Source: JAVBRD01 sp031548365
Lineage (GTDB): Bacteria > Bacillota > Clostridia > Christensenellales > UBA1750
Length of the DNA: 64,000 nt
Reading direction: 5' to 3'
Assembly: GCA_031548365.1 (NCBI GenBank)
Contig: JAVBRD010000020.1
Coordinates: 1-64,000 of the forward strand
Under the pieces are notes generated by a model. It was not told where the DNA came from, did not search any database, and was given only the letters and a program-made list of their open reading frames with translations. A program made the position numbers and the translations under genes. Positions 36,101-43,450 of the stretch are shown here, one piece after another (within the stretch, counting starts at the first letter, position 1; every line of letters begins with the position of its first letter).

Positions 36101-38355
36101 TCCGGCACCTGCGCGGCGCGCGCGTACAGCCCTTCGATCAGGTCGTGGCTGAGAATCGCGTTTTCAGGGAACACGCCTTCCGTGGCCGCGGCGAACGCGC
36201 GCAGGTCATACACGCCCTTTCCCGAATAGATCCCCTCGCCACACAGCGCTTGGTATACGTCCGAGTTCGCAGATGCGTATGCGTCCACGCCCGCCTCCCC
36301 GCCATACAGCTTCTGGAGGCGCGTCTTGGCCGCGCCAAACGGCATACCCATGCGCATGGAGAACACCGCGCGACCAACGACTTTCACGCCGTCTTCCGCC
36401 CTTTTGTTCAGCGGATGAAGCGCAACGCCCATCATACGCGCAACCGCCCCCGGAGGAACGATGGTGTCTGCGTCGATGGTGAACACATGCGTTGTATCCG
36501 CGAGTTTCTCGTGCTCGGGCGAAACGCGCCAGTGTACCGACTCTCCCAACAGCCACCTATTGAAGTCCTCGAGCGCGCCGCGTTTTCGTTCGCGTCCCAT
36601 AAATGCGCCCTGCGCCTGATTCCACTTGCGGTCTCGGTGCAGATAAAAGAACAGTTCGCCGTGCCGCTCGTTAAGACAAGCGATCACGCGAGACGCCGCG
36701 TTGATGATGTCCGCGTCGACAGCCTGCGTCTCATCGGGACCGTCCTTGAAATCACCGAGCAAGACATAGCTGACACCAGGCATGCGCGCGGCCAGATGGA
36801 GGAGCTCGAGCCCCTCCGCCTGTTCCTGCGCTCGCTTGACCGATGTCAGAAGCGTGGGTACGACGACCACGCCCCGCGTGTCCTCGGGCATTGCTGAAAG
36901 ATCAAGCCTGGGCAACTTGCGGGGAGGCTTAACACGCAGCACAAACCCGTTGACGATTTGTGCCGCCGCGCTTTTCGCGGGGGAGAAAATCACCAAAAAA
37001 ACGAACACAGGCGGCAGGCTGTTTGAGAGCATCCACGCGCTTCCCACGGACAGCGCGAGCGTGAGCAGGGGAACTGCCAGCACGTACAGCGCCCCCGCGC
37101 GCTTTCGGAGCCATGCACCTGCCGACACCGCGACCTCACGCTCTCCGCACATGCGCTGGAGTTCAGGAAGGCCGTCGTCCATAAGCGCCCAGCCCACGTG
37201 TGCCCGTCTTGACGCGCGCCCGTGTTCGTCCGCCTCCAAAGAGCTCATCCTGACAGCGTTGTAAGCGACGATGGACTCTGGGACTTTCAAGCGTTTGGAG
37301 AGACGCTCGACCGTTTCGCGGTACATCTGCCGCGAGTCAAAGTCCATCTGCGTCCACACGCCCGCTGGATCCTCCGCAAGCTTTGCACCCACAGGGCACA
37401 GCTCTTCGAACACGACGTTCCAATTGAGCGCGTCCAGCGTGCGGAGGGATTCAACAAGGTTGCCCATCCAAAGCTGGTTGCGGCTTTGTCGCCTGTGCTC
37501 GCCATCCACAACGCTTTCAAGCACCGCGTCGCGCGCACGCAGCTGTTCCCGCAGCCAGTACAGCGCGCCTGAAGGGATGCTCTCGTCGCGCGAGCGTTCC
37601 GCGATTCTCTCGACGAACGCAGGCTTGAGGTGGTTTACGCCCTCTGAGATGCGCCCAGCCGACGTGTACTGGTCCAGCCAGCGGTCCGCTTCACTCCTAA
37701 GAGACTGCGTTTCCGCGCATTCACCCGCTATTTTTTCGGCCACACCAAGGAGCGCGATACGAATGAGCAGCGGAAGCGCCCACAGCTCAGCCATGCGCAG
37801 GGGGCGCTGGGACTGGTATGCGAGTACAAATGTTTTAATGACGTCCTTAGTGATTTTTGCCTGCGTATGTGCGGTCATCTCGCCCGCGACCGCGTACGCG
37901 CGCGGCCAGCCAGCATACACCCCCCTTTTGACGGACGGCAAGGACCGCTGCGCGCGCGCCTCGCGCGAGAACCTGAGCGATTGCTCGGTGAGCCTCGGCA
38001 TGTGGTCCATCAGCCATCGAGACGCGGGCACGAGCTCCTCGCGTCCCGCTGCGGCGCGCTCCACGATCTTGTGCGACCGAAGCATTCTGCGTGTGGAGAC
38101 AAACGGATCCGGGCACTTTGTTGCGCGCGCGACGGCGTGCTGGAGCGCGAGGTCGCGCGCGTGCTCCTCAAGCGCTTCGTCCGAGAGCAGCGCATCCCGC
38201 GCCACAGGCGCGTACGCCACAGAGTCCAGCATCTTCACGGCGAACCAGAACGCGAATGCCAAAGAGCCGATCATCAACAGCCACCACAAATCACGCGCCA
38301 CATCCCTATGTTTACTCAAATAAGAGTTTGACCTCCCCTTGACATCCCCATTCAT
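30118..38355 (-). CDS. cyclic beta-1,2-glucan synthase-like protein (NdvB/Cgs type, GT84-GH94)
   Basis: A single 2.7-kilo-residue membrane protein. Layout (numbered from a TTG at 38397): first helix 37-56; helices about 440-480; a GT84 glycosyltransferase domain with VVVPTLL, TIDADTIVPPGA (about 642) and HRWTRGDWQ (about 786); helices about 822-866 and 932-990; a glycoamylase-like domain opening FFEGAVNGGDHHLPPDN (about 1012); then GH94 beta-sandwich and barrel regions with GTGDWNDAMN holding the catalytic Asp (about 2440). In Cgs enzymes GT84 extends, and the GH94 phosphorylase trims, the beta-1,2-glucan chain. Start ambiguous: ATG 38355, ATG 38367, TTG 38397, or TTG 38319 after a fine GGGGAGG. 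No exporter (NdvA) gene is adjacent. Confidence 0.88.
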   Translation of the reverse strand: MNGDVKGRSNSYLSKHRDVARDLWWLLMIGSLAFAFWFAVKMLDSVAYAPVARDALLSDEALEEHARDLALQHAVARATKCPDPFVSTRRMLRSHKIVERAAAGREELVPASRWLMDHMPRLTEQSLRFSREARAQRSLPSVKRGVYAGWPRAYAVAGEMTAHTQAKITKDVIKTFVLAYQSQRPLRMAELWALPLLIRIALLGVAEKIAGECAETQSLRSEADRWLDQYTSAGRISEGVNHLKPAFVERIAERSRDESIPSGALYWLREQLRARDAVLESVVDGEHRRQSRNQLWMGNLVESLRTLDALNWNVVFEELCPVGAKLAEDPAGVWTQMDFDSRQMYRETVERLSKRLKVPESIVAYNAVRMSSLEADEHGRASRRAHVGWALMDDGLPELQRMCGEREVAVSAGAWLRKRAGALYVLAVPLLTLALSVGSAWMLSNSLPPVFVFLVIFSPAKSAAAQIVNGFVLRVKPPRKLPRLDLSAMPEDTRGVVVVPTLLTSVKRAQEQAEGLELLHLAARMPGVSYVLLGDFKDGPDETQAVDADIINAASRVIACLNERHGELFFYLHRDRKWNQAQGAFMGRERKRGALEDFNRWLLGESVHWRVSPEHEKLADTTHVFTIDADTIVPPGAVARMMGVALHPLNKRAEDGVKVVGRAVFSMRMGMPFGAAKTRLQKLYGGEAGVDAYASANSDVYQALCGEGIYSGKGVYDLRAFAAATEGVFPENAILSHDLIEGLYARAAQVPDVVLYDGHPATVESWKTRLHRWTRGDWQLVPYLLPRTRGADGRWRRVRFSLLDRHKIAHNLERSMLPVGVVCALLLSVAAGSAALGALILALYELPLILDLPNILSASRAKRVLTRTLTELTRLSLLPMEAAVSVDAAVRALYRRFISHRHLLDWVTAADAERNTAPSPVRTTLPCIAVAGAIAVLSFLSGVRSPAPVMFASALIVLFASAPALSSVLSAAPKRKQVLTEDERQFLRQLALRTFRFFEGAVNGGDHHLPPDNVQEEPRKGAARRTSPTNIGLYMASCVGARELGLITGQQMLARLDATMTSVEQLPAHRGHPLNWVSTADLTALRPRYVSTVDSGNLAASLMTVAAALEGQDSINAVVLTQGLRDRVLLALNVEENCEAALAALAVLDMGGADVFGDVARAFEGDSHPLCGEAANAARASEAETRGHADPRHEKQRASLAARMRAFHDQMDFTYLYDATRQMFTIGYDVDNGRMSDAHYDLLASEARLLSFVAIAKGDVAARHFGALGRPMTNVGGGSCLLSWGGTLFEYLLPPVFLDEKRGSLLGESGVNAVRLQRNENGGEIPWGISESGYAAYDLQLNYQYHAFGSPALALKGGLDDSLVIAPYASVMAAELCAVDAVRNMERMASMGWLTLRGFWEAADYTPERAEGKSPVIVRSHMAHHQGMALLSLVNALCDGAIRKHFYANACVRAHDILLQEKNTRASKLSSRKRVPMEHIAQPGQHLLSRKARPSLTPDTHLLAGGGVSVVVTDKGPARMMWNGVCVNRFRADALDDRFGLHMYVSDPATGRWWTAQPRGGNREGFAVSYFPDRAVYAVRRGDIESELTVAVSPEDGAFVQQLRLRNNGASAAALEVTSFFEVSLAEYRADLAHPAFINLFVMSENDNGRIVFTRRPRDAHDRTPVLVHTMIGGDGAARVETDRARFIGRGSGYLSPTAMRGNLSGTVGAVIDPCASARVSVLVPAGESAVVCALTAVCADRAGAKACADAWTGDAASRALAVAATYAQVECCYLRMTAAQFKAFHRAAAYAIFRGLPCGDRTEALRENTLPLSALWRLSVSGDDPIVLVRVMNEKHVALAKSAIRMQEFWGLKGLVADLVILCEAENDYLNPVRDQLARAIEQAGASRTGSVRLLDASALRSGERELLLSASCLALTPDGDTCDISSLMKRWSAGTPQRNAFVPTEESVSAPSRVSPPQVEYGNGFGGFSGDAYIVAVDKGAPPPVPWSNVLANECFGALITECGGGYTWAGNSREFKLTPWSNDPLLDPCAEALWIRDELTGEFVSVAPGPTPPPGMVIVTHAPGVTRFEHSALGLSLCLDVSVDTSRAVKAYTLEIVNRGERDRRLSAVFFADLVLGVHKDMTCGRLITGFLPQESLIWAYNVFEEGMAFVAVPGRSAEGTCDRLAFIGSGGMSDPDALHSAKLDGRFGAGLDACAALLTQVSIPAGECSRVVFLLGAAKDVDEAVSLSSAFDAAVSKADSTGYWERFLDAARVTVPDTAATRLVSVWLPLQTAASRFFARTGFYQAGDAYGFRDQLQDCLLLVYHAPEKVRAHIVRCAGHQFEEGDVQHWWHEPRRGVRTRVSDDLLWLPYVLARYVEITQDKTILTEKARYLRAPQIMPPKEDDYGTPEVSDTEGTVLEHAVLAVRRALAMTGPHGLPLIGTGDWNDAMNRVGHEGQGESVWLAWFIYAVVEAIAPLMDECGLAYDAVQFREGASRLAFAAETHAWDGEWYRRAFDDRGQPLGSKDSVSCKIDCIAQSWAVISNAARPGRARQAMESLEKHLVDEENGIIRLLSPAFTEEGPNRGYISGYVPGVRENGGQYTHAAVWAALAWASLSEGDRAWRLIRMILPVNHADTRESALRYAAEPYVLAADVYGEPPHTGRGGWTWYTGSSAWLSVVILEKVVGLSKMGNRVSFDPCMPRDWQGATLTLRCGSASYRFTVRNARGPLSVADARADGKWFEMIDDGRAHEIIFDRGERT

Positions 38356-38385
38356 TTTACAGAGCATCTTTGTCAGCACCCCCGC

Positions 38386-38414
38386 TTGCCAAGGCAATCA
38401 GTACGCGGTATGAT
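38386..38414 (+). promoter_or_regulatory. promoter of the HAD gene containing a perfect palindrome
   Basis: TTGCCA (38386-38391), 17 bases, TATGAT (38409-38414). The -35 is the left half of the 12-bp palindrome TTGCCAAGGCAA (38386-38397), which also lies just upstream of the divergent glucan synthase gene and may be an operator. Confidence 0.65.
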
Positions 38415-38440
38415 GCATAAAAAGACGGAGGCAAACCTCA

Positions 38441-39094
38441 ATGAAGATCAAGGGACTGCTCTTTGACATGGATGGCGTTCTTGTCGATTCAGAGCCGACA
38501 ATCACGCGCGCGGCAATCGAGGGTCTTTCACACTACGGCGTCTCGGCAAAACGCGAGGACTTCAAGGAGTTCACGGGTATGGGCGAAGTCATGTTCATCG
38601 GGGGCGTTGCGCGCAAGTACGGCAAGGAGTACGCTCCCGAAATGAAAACGCTCGTCTACGAGATCTACTTAGATCTCGTGGACGAGTCGCTCGTGGTTTA
38701 TGAAGATACCCTAAAAACGCTCGCGGCACTCAAGGCGTCCGGGGTGAAAATGGCGCTCGCATCAAGCGCCGATCACATCAAAATATCCGCAAATCTGCGC
38801 GTCGCGGCCATCCCGGACGGCACATTCGACGCCGTAATCGGCGCGGAGGACGCTGAGAAAAAAAAACCCGCACCCGATATCTACCTCACGGCCGCCAAAC
38901 GCATCGGGGTTCCGCCGGAACTATGCGCGGTCGTCGAGGACGCGATCAGCGGCGTGAAAGCCGGAAAGGCGGCGGGTGCATTCGTCGTGGCAATCACCAC
39001 GTCTTTCCGCGAAGCCGATCTGCTCGCCGCGGGTGCGGACGCGGTCATCACTCGCCTCGGCGAACTTCCCAGAGTGTTGGCGAGCGCTGAGTAA
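38441..39094 (+). CDS. HAD-superfamily hydrolase, beta-phosphoglucomutase-like
   Basis: 217 residues. Motif I LLFDMDGVLVDSE (nucleophile Asp, acid/base Asp), an alpha-helical cap (15-90), motif II ALASSAD near 113, motif III Lys in EKKKPAPDIYL, motif IV VVEDAISGVKAG. The cap and GVLVDSEP resemble beta-phosphoglucomutase and 2-deoxyglucose-6-phosphatase groups; the exact substrate is unknown. Placement opposite a glucan synthase containing a phosphorylase domain would fit glucose-1-phosphate handling, but this is inference. Confidence 0.85.
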   Translation: MKIKGLLFDMDGVLVDSEPTITRAAIEGLSHYGVSAKREDFKEFTGMGEVMFIGGVARKYGKEYAPEMKTLVYEIYLDLVDESLVVYEDTLKTLAALKASGVKMALASSADHIKISANLRVAAIPDGTFDAVIGAEDAEKKKPAPDIYLTAAKRIGVPPELCAVVEDAISGVKAGKAAGAFVVAITTSFREADLLAAGADAVITRLGELPRVLASAE

Positions 39095-39183
39095 ACCGGT
39101 GCGCTTTGTCACACCGTTCTATTCCAGGTGATTGCGGCGCATTCCGTTGCTGCACGAGCTAGAATACTAGCCGCAAAGCAAAG

Positions 39184-39214
39184 CGGCCGAGTCGACGCAA
39201 TGTCAACTCGGCCG
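39184..39214 (-). terminator. hairpin terminator after rpsT
   Basis: CGGCCGAGT (39184-39192) and ACTCGGCCG (39206-39214) form a perfect 9-bp stem; on the minus strand it is followed by CTTTGCTTTG. It may serve both rpsT and the convergent HAD gene. Confidence 0.6.
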
Positions 39215-39232
39215 TATGTGCTCGTTTACGGG

Positions 39233-39496
39233 CTACGCCTGCGCGGCGGCTTTATTCAAGCGCTTGGCAAGGCGCGACTTCTTACGGTTCGCGGCGTTGC
39301 GATGAATGACGCCCTTGGTCACGGCTTTGTCGATCGACGAAACCACAACCGAAATCGAGACGGCTTTGGGATCGGCTTGGACAGCCTGATCAAACTTCTT
39401 AAGCGCGGTCTTCAAGCGCGTTTTGTTCATCTGATTGCGCAAGCGCTTCGTCTCTGTAACCTTCACACGCTTGATCGCGGATTTGATATTTGGCAA
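39233..39496 (-). CDS. rpsT: 30S ribosomal protein S20
   Basis: Binds 16S rRNA early in 30S assembly. 87 residues beginning PNIKSAIKRVKVTE after the start, and very rich in Lys/Arg. The SD GGAGGTGA is five bases from TTG 39496; the in-frame GTG at 39505 is part of the SD itself, so translation starts at the TTG. A rare start in a highly expressed gene recalls E. coli rpsT, where UUG is part of feedback control. Confidence 0.96.
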   Translation of the reverse strand: MPNIKSAIKRVKVTETKRLRNQMNKTRLKTALKKFDQAVQADPKAVSISVVVSSIDKAVTKGVIHRNAANRKKSRLAKRLNKAAAQA

Positions 39497-39526
39497 ATAA
39501 TTCACCTCCCAAAGTCAACGTGAAAC

Positions 39527-39555
39527 ATATTAACACAAGAAACGGGCGATTGCAA
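39527..39555 (-). promoter_or_regulatory. rpsT promoter
   Basis: Minus-strand TTGCAA (39550-39555), 17 bases, TAATAT (39527-39532). Confidence 0.7.
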
Positions 39556-39597
39556 GCGTTCTCATCGCGAACTGACTAAAAAAAATCGCGTGTGCGC

Positions 39598-39626
39598 TTG
39601 TATTTCCCCGTCACATCTGGTAGAAT
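39598..39626 (+). promoter_or_regulatory. rpmB promoter
   Basis: TTGTAT (39598-39603), 17 bases, TAGAAT (39621-39626), divergent from the rpsT promoter. Confidence 0.65.
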
Positions 39627-39674
39627 ACCTGTGTTTTGAACAACGTAGCTCATCCGCTCGAGGAGGTGTAATCA

Positions 39675-39866
39675 TTGGGCAAGTTTTGTGAGATCTGCAA
39701 AAAGGGGACCATGTCCGGCAACAATGTCAGCCACGCCAACAACCGCACACGCCGCAGCTGGGCACCCAACACGCAAAAAGTACGCGTCAACATGGGCGGC
39801 ACGCACACCAGCGTGTACATCTGCACCCGTTGCCTCCGCTCGGGCAAGGTCGAGCGTCTGGTCTAG
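39675..39866 (+). CDS. rpmB: 50S ribosomal protein L28, zinc-ribbon form
   Basis: 63 residues starting at a TTG placed after AGGAGGTG. Two CxxC pairs (CEIC near residue 5 and CTRC near 51) mark the zinc-binding (C+) version of L28; many Firmicutes keep a C- copy for zinc-poor growth, not seen here. NNVSHANNRTRRSWAPN is the family core. Confidence 0.96.
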   Translation: MGKFCEICKKGTMSGNNVSHANNRTRRSWAPNTQKVRVNMGGTHTSVYICTRCLRSGKVERLV

Positions 39867-39892
39867 TCTGTCCGGCACATGAGAAATGCAGG

Positions 39893-39922
39893 GATCCGTG
39901 AGTTTTCGCGGATCTTTTGTTT
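39893..39922 (+). terminator. rpmB terminator, overlapping the addB -35 region
   Basis: GATCCGTG-AGTTTT-CGCGGATC (one G-U pair) followed by TTTTGTTTTG. Confidence 0.8.
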
Positions 39923-39943
39923 TGCCCGAAATTTTGCTATACT
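39915..39943 (+). promoter_or_regulatory. addB promoter with extended -10
   Basis: TATACT (39938-39943) preceded by TGC (extended -10). The candidate -35 TTTTGT (39915-39920) is the T tract of the rpmB terminator. The leader is about 12 bases before the ATG. Confidence 0.55.
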
Positions 39944-39961
39944 GGCCACAGGGAGGACGCC

Positions 39962-42900
39962 ATGGGACGACTACGGCTGCTCACCGGACGCATCGCATCC
40001 GGCAAAAGCGAGCGTATCTACGAAGAGATGCGCTCGGCTTACCATGCCCAATCGTCTCCCGTGCTCCTCATCGTGCCCGAGCAGTACGCCTCCGAAGCCG
40101 AACGCGAGCTGCCCTCGCGGCTTTGCGCGGCCGGTTTTGGCTTCGGGCGCGCAGATGTACTCTCCCCGCGTCAGCTCCTGAGCCGTCTGCGCGCGGAACA
40201 GCCGCTCGCCGCACGCGTTCAGCTTGATGAACGCGGCCTTGGCATCGCGCTGTGCGGCGCGCTCGAGGAGATCAGGCCCTCGCTTCGCGCGATGATGCCT
40301 GTCAGCCGCCGTTCGGGTTTCGCGCCGCAAATGGTGTTGCTGTTCAACCAGCTTCGCGCATCCGGCGTTACAGCCGAACAGCTCGCGACTGCCGCGAACG
40401 CCATGGACGACTCATCCCTCTCGTCGCGTCTTTCCGACGTCGCGGCGATCTACGCGCGCATGCGCGAGATCATGGGTGAGCAATGGATGGACGCACAGGA
40501 CGCGTACACCGAGACGGCGCGTCTCTGCGAAGAATCCTCTTTCCTTGAAAACGCGCTTGTGTATGTCGACCGCTTCGACGCGTACTCCCGCTCCATGGCC
40601 TTGATGTTCGCCGCCATGGCTTACCGCGCGCGCGAGGTCACGCTTGTGCTCAACTACGACGACGTCTCCGGCGACAGCGGGCTATACATCGCCGCGGAAC
40701 GCTGGCTTGAACTGCTTCGAGAGGCCGCGCAGAATCAGGGCGTTCCCTGCGCGCGCGAGCACCATACGCGGAAAATACCGCCGCGCAACGCCGAGCTCGC
40801 TCACATGGAGCGCGAGCTTCACGCGCTCGGACGTGCGGCGTATTGCGGCGCTCCCCGCACCATCGCTCTCGCCACACTCTCCACACCTTCGCAGGAGGCC
40901 GCTTTCTGCGCCGCCCGCGTTGTTGAGTTGGTGCGCGAGCGCAAATGGCGGTATTCGGACATCGCGGTCGTGTGCCCCAACCTTGAGACATACGCCCCGT
41001 ATCTCGCAAGCGCGCTCAGCCGATCCGGCGTACCCTTCTTTCTTGACGCCAAAAGGCCAGCGCTCACGCATCCGTGCGCGCGCGCACTGCTTGGCGCGGT
41101 GGAGAGCGCGATCACGGGCTTTCGCGCGGAGTCCATGCTTTCCTGCCTGTGTTCGGGCTACGCGGGCGTCCCGCTTGAGGACGTGTCACTCCTCCACCTC
41201 GCGGCCTTTGAGCGCGGACTCAAAGGTTCGGCGTGGCAAAAGCCGCTGGTCAACCCGGATTACGCAGCCGCAGAGACGCATCGTCAGGCATTCATCTCGC
41301 CCCTCATCCGCCTGGCAACTGGGCTTTCGTCAGCGAGAACCGCTCGCGCGTGCTGCAGCGCGGCAATCCGTTGGCTCGATGATGTGCGCGCCCGCGACAC
41401 GCTCGCGGCGGATGTCGATCGTATGACGCGCGACGGCCACGGCGATGACGCTTTGCTCACCGCGCAAATGTGGGACGTGCTCGCCGATACGCTCGCGCAG
41501 GTATGCGACATCCTCGGCGACCGCACGATGGATGCCGCCGCCTTCCTGCGCGCGTTCGAGGCCGGTCTTTCCGCCGCCGACATCGGGATCATCCCGCCCA
41601 CGCCCGATCAAGTGCTGCTCTCTACGGTCACGCGGCTCAAGACTCCCCCCATCAAAGCGCTGATTGTGTTGGGGGCGACCGATTCCGCGTTCCCCCCCCG
41701 CGCAAAGGACGCGCTCTTTTCCAGTGATGAGCTTGAGATCGCGTTCACGCGCTCCGGCGTGCATTTCGGTCCGAGCCGCGCCGAACAAAACGCTGCGTTC
41801 AAGTTGCGCGTACACGCGGCCATGACGCGCCCATCCGAAACGCTGATTATGACACTCCCGCTTACAGACGAAAACGGCGCAGTGCAGCAGCCGTCGCCCA
41901 TCGTGGGCGCGCTCAAGCGTATATTTCCGCAGCTGACCATCCGCGCAGAATCCGTCCGCCCCGACGCCCGAGCCTGGGTGCAGACCAAGGCCGGCGCGCT
42001 CGCGTACGCGCTTGCTCATGCCAAAGACGCGGATCCTCCGCCGGGCGGCGCGTCCGTGCTCGCGCGCGTTCGGTCGGATGATGCGCTGGAGCCGGTGCTC
42101 GCGTCCGCCGAACGCATGGACTGCGTCCACGCAACCGTCGTTAGCAACCGCTCTCTTCGAGCGTACCTCGGCAACTACTCCATCACAAGGCTTGAGCATT
42201 ACGCGCGCTGTCCCTTCCTCCATATGGTTGCCGACGGTCTGCGCCCGCGCTTTCCAAGGACGCCCTTCCCCACCGCGCCCGAAACCGGCACGCGCATCCA
42301 CGCCGCGAGCGCCGCGTTTCTCGGGCGGCTGATGACGAGCGGGGTCGCGCCCAAGGATGTCACGCGCGAAATGTCCGATCGCTGGGCGCTTGCGGCTGCC
42401 GAAGACGCCTTTTTAAGCTGGGAGCGCGATTCCGGCACCGGCGGTATGGCTTTTTGGCGCGGTCACGTTTTGCGAACCACGCTCAACGCAGCGTGGGCGT
42501 CGGTATCACAGCTGGCCGCGGGAGGGTTCGCACCCGTGATGGTCGAACAGCCTTTCCGTCTGGATGAGGTTGTCTCTGGGCAGATCGACCGCGTGGATAT
42601 CCTTCGCACGCCGGATGGCGATTTCTGCCGCGTGATTGACCTGAAAACCTACAGCGCGGCCCTGCGCCTCGACGAGGTCTACGCGGGCATGAACCTCCAG
42701 CTCCCGCTCTACCTAGCCGCAGCCTGCCGCGAGTTGTCCGCGTCTCCCGCAGGATTATACCATGTCAGACTCATCGACCGCCTGATGGAAGACAAGCCCG
42801 GTCCCCGCTCGCCTGAGCAGAATCTTTTGCGCCGTTTTCGGCTCGAGGGTTGGACGAGCGACGATCCTGCCGTACTCGGTTGCACCGCAAGCGTCCACAA

Positions 42901-43213
42901 CGGACTGATCACGCCGGTCACATCCAACAAAGACGGCTCTTACAGTAAAACCTCCTGCCTCGCGGACGCGTCCGCCATGGACGCGCTGCTCCACAACGCG
43001 CTTCTTCGTTCCTCACAGATCCGCGCGCAAATCGAGAGCGGAACCATTCGCCCCCATCCCGCTAAAACCAAGCGAGCGCTCGCGTGCGATCACTGCCAAA
43101 TCAAGGCCGCTTGCCCGCGCTCGACATCGCGCGTGACTGTGCGCCGCGTGGAGCCGCTGGACAATCAAGAAGCACTCATGCGCATGATCCGCGAAATGGA
43201 GCAAGGCGGATAG
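39962..43213 (+). CDS. addB: ATP-dependent helicase/nuclease subunit B (AddB/RexB)
   Basis: Half of the AddAB double-strand-break resection enzyme. Walker-A-like loop GRIASGKS at the N-terminus, inactivated helicase-like core, and a C-terminal RecB-type nuclease with GQIDRVD and VIDLKTYS. The Fe-S staple cysteines are visible: one in HYARCPF (about 750) and C-x2-C-x5-C in CDHCQIKAAC (about 1042). 1083 residues. GGGAGG fixes ATG 39962. AddA, usually the next gene, is missing here. Confidence 0.92.
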   Translation: MGRLRLLTGRIASGKSERIYEEMRSAYHAQSSPVLLIVPEQYASEAERELPSRLCAAGFGFGRADVLSPRQLLSRLRAEQPLAARVQLDERGLGIALCGALEEIRPSLRAMMPVSRRSGFAPQMVLLFNQLRASGVTAEQLATAANAMDDSSLSSRLSDVAAIYARMREIMGEQWMDAQDAYTETARLCEESSFLENALVYVDRFDAYSRSMALMFAAMAYRAREVTLVLNYDDVSGDSGLYIAAERWLELLREAAQNQGVPCAREHHTRKIPPRNAELAHMERELHALGRAAYCGAPRTIALATLSTPSQEAAFCAARVVELVRERKWRYSDIAVVCPNLETYAPYLASALSRSGVPFFLDAKRPALTHPCARALLGAVESAITGFRAESMLSCLCSGYAGVPLEDVSLLHLAAFERGLKGSAWQKPLVNPDYAAAETHRQAFISPLIRLATGLSSARTARACCSAAIRWLDDVRARDTLAADVDRMTRDGHGDDALLTAQMWDVLADTLAQVCDILGDRTMDAAAFLRAFEAGLSAADIGIIPPTPDQVLLSTVTRLKTPPIKALIVLGATDSAFPPRAKDALFSSDELEIAFTRSGVHFGPSRAEQNAAFKLRVHAAMTRPSETLIMTLPLTDENGAVQQPSPIVGALKRIFPQLTIRAESVRPDARAWVQTKAGALAYALAHAKDADPPPGGASVLARVRSDDALEPVLASAERMDCVHATVVSNRSLRAYLGNYSITRLEHYARCPFLHMVADGLRPRFPRTPFPTAPETGTRIHAASAAFLGRLMTSGVAPKDVTREMSDRWALAAAEDAFLSWERDSGTGGMAFWRGHVLRTTLNAAWASVSQLAAGGFAPVMVEQPFRLDEVVSGQIDRVDILRTPDGDFCRVIDLKTYSAALRLDEVYAGMNLQLPLYLAAACRELSASPAGLYHVRLIDRLMEDKPGPRSPEQNLLRRFRLEGWTSDDPAVLGCTASVHNGLITPVTSNKDGSYSKTSCLADASAMDALLHNALLRSSQIRAQIESGTIRPHPAKTKRALACDHCQIKAACPRSTSRVTVRRVEPLDNQEALMRMIREMEQGG

Positions 43214-43423
43214 GCAATTAGGCGGGGCTTCGCGGCCTCGCGCCCGACGTGGCCTCGGCGTATGCCTTCATGGATCCGATCGTGTGTCGACCGGTTTTTT
43301 CCAGCGCTCAGCGCCGGATAACAAGCTCGTACACGCATACGAAAGCAGCCGCCTGAGAACACATCATCCCGCCTCGTTCCCCTCGCCTGTCCCCTGTTCA
43401 CTTGTCAGCGTTGGTGGTATAAT
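43214..43423 (+). promoter_or_regulatory. intergenic region ending in an extended -10 promoter
   Basis: The addB-isomerase gap holds no recognised gene. At its end TATAAT (43418-43423) is preceded by TGG (extended -10); the -35 (TGTTCA at 17 bp) is weak. Confidence 0.55.
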
Positions 43424-43450
43424 GGTCAAAAAAGACACGGAGGCTTGAAC

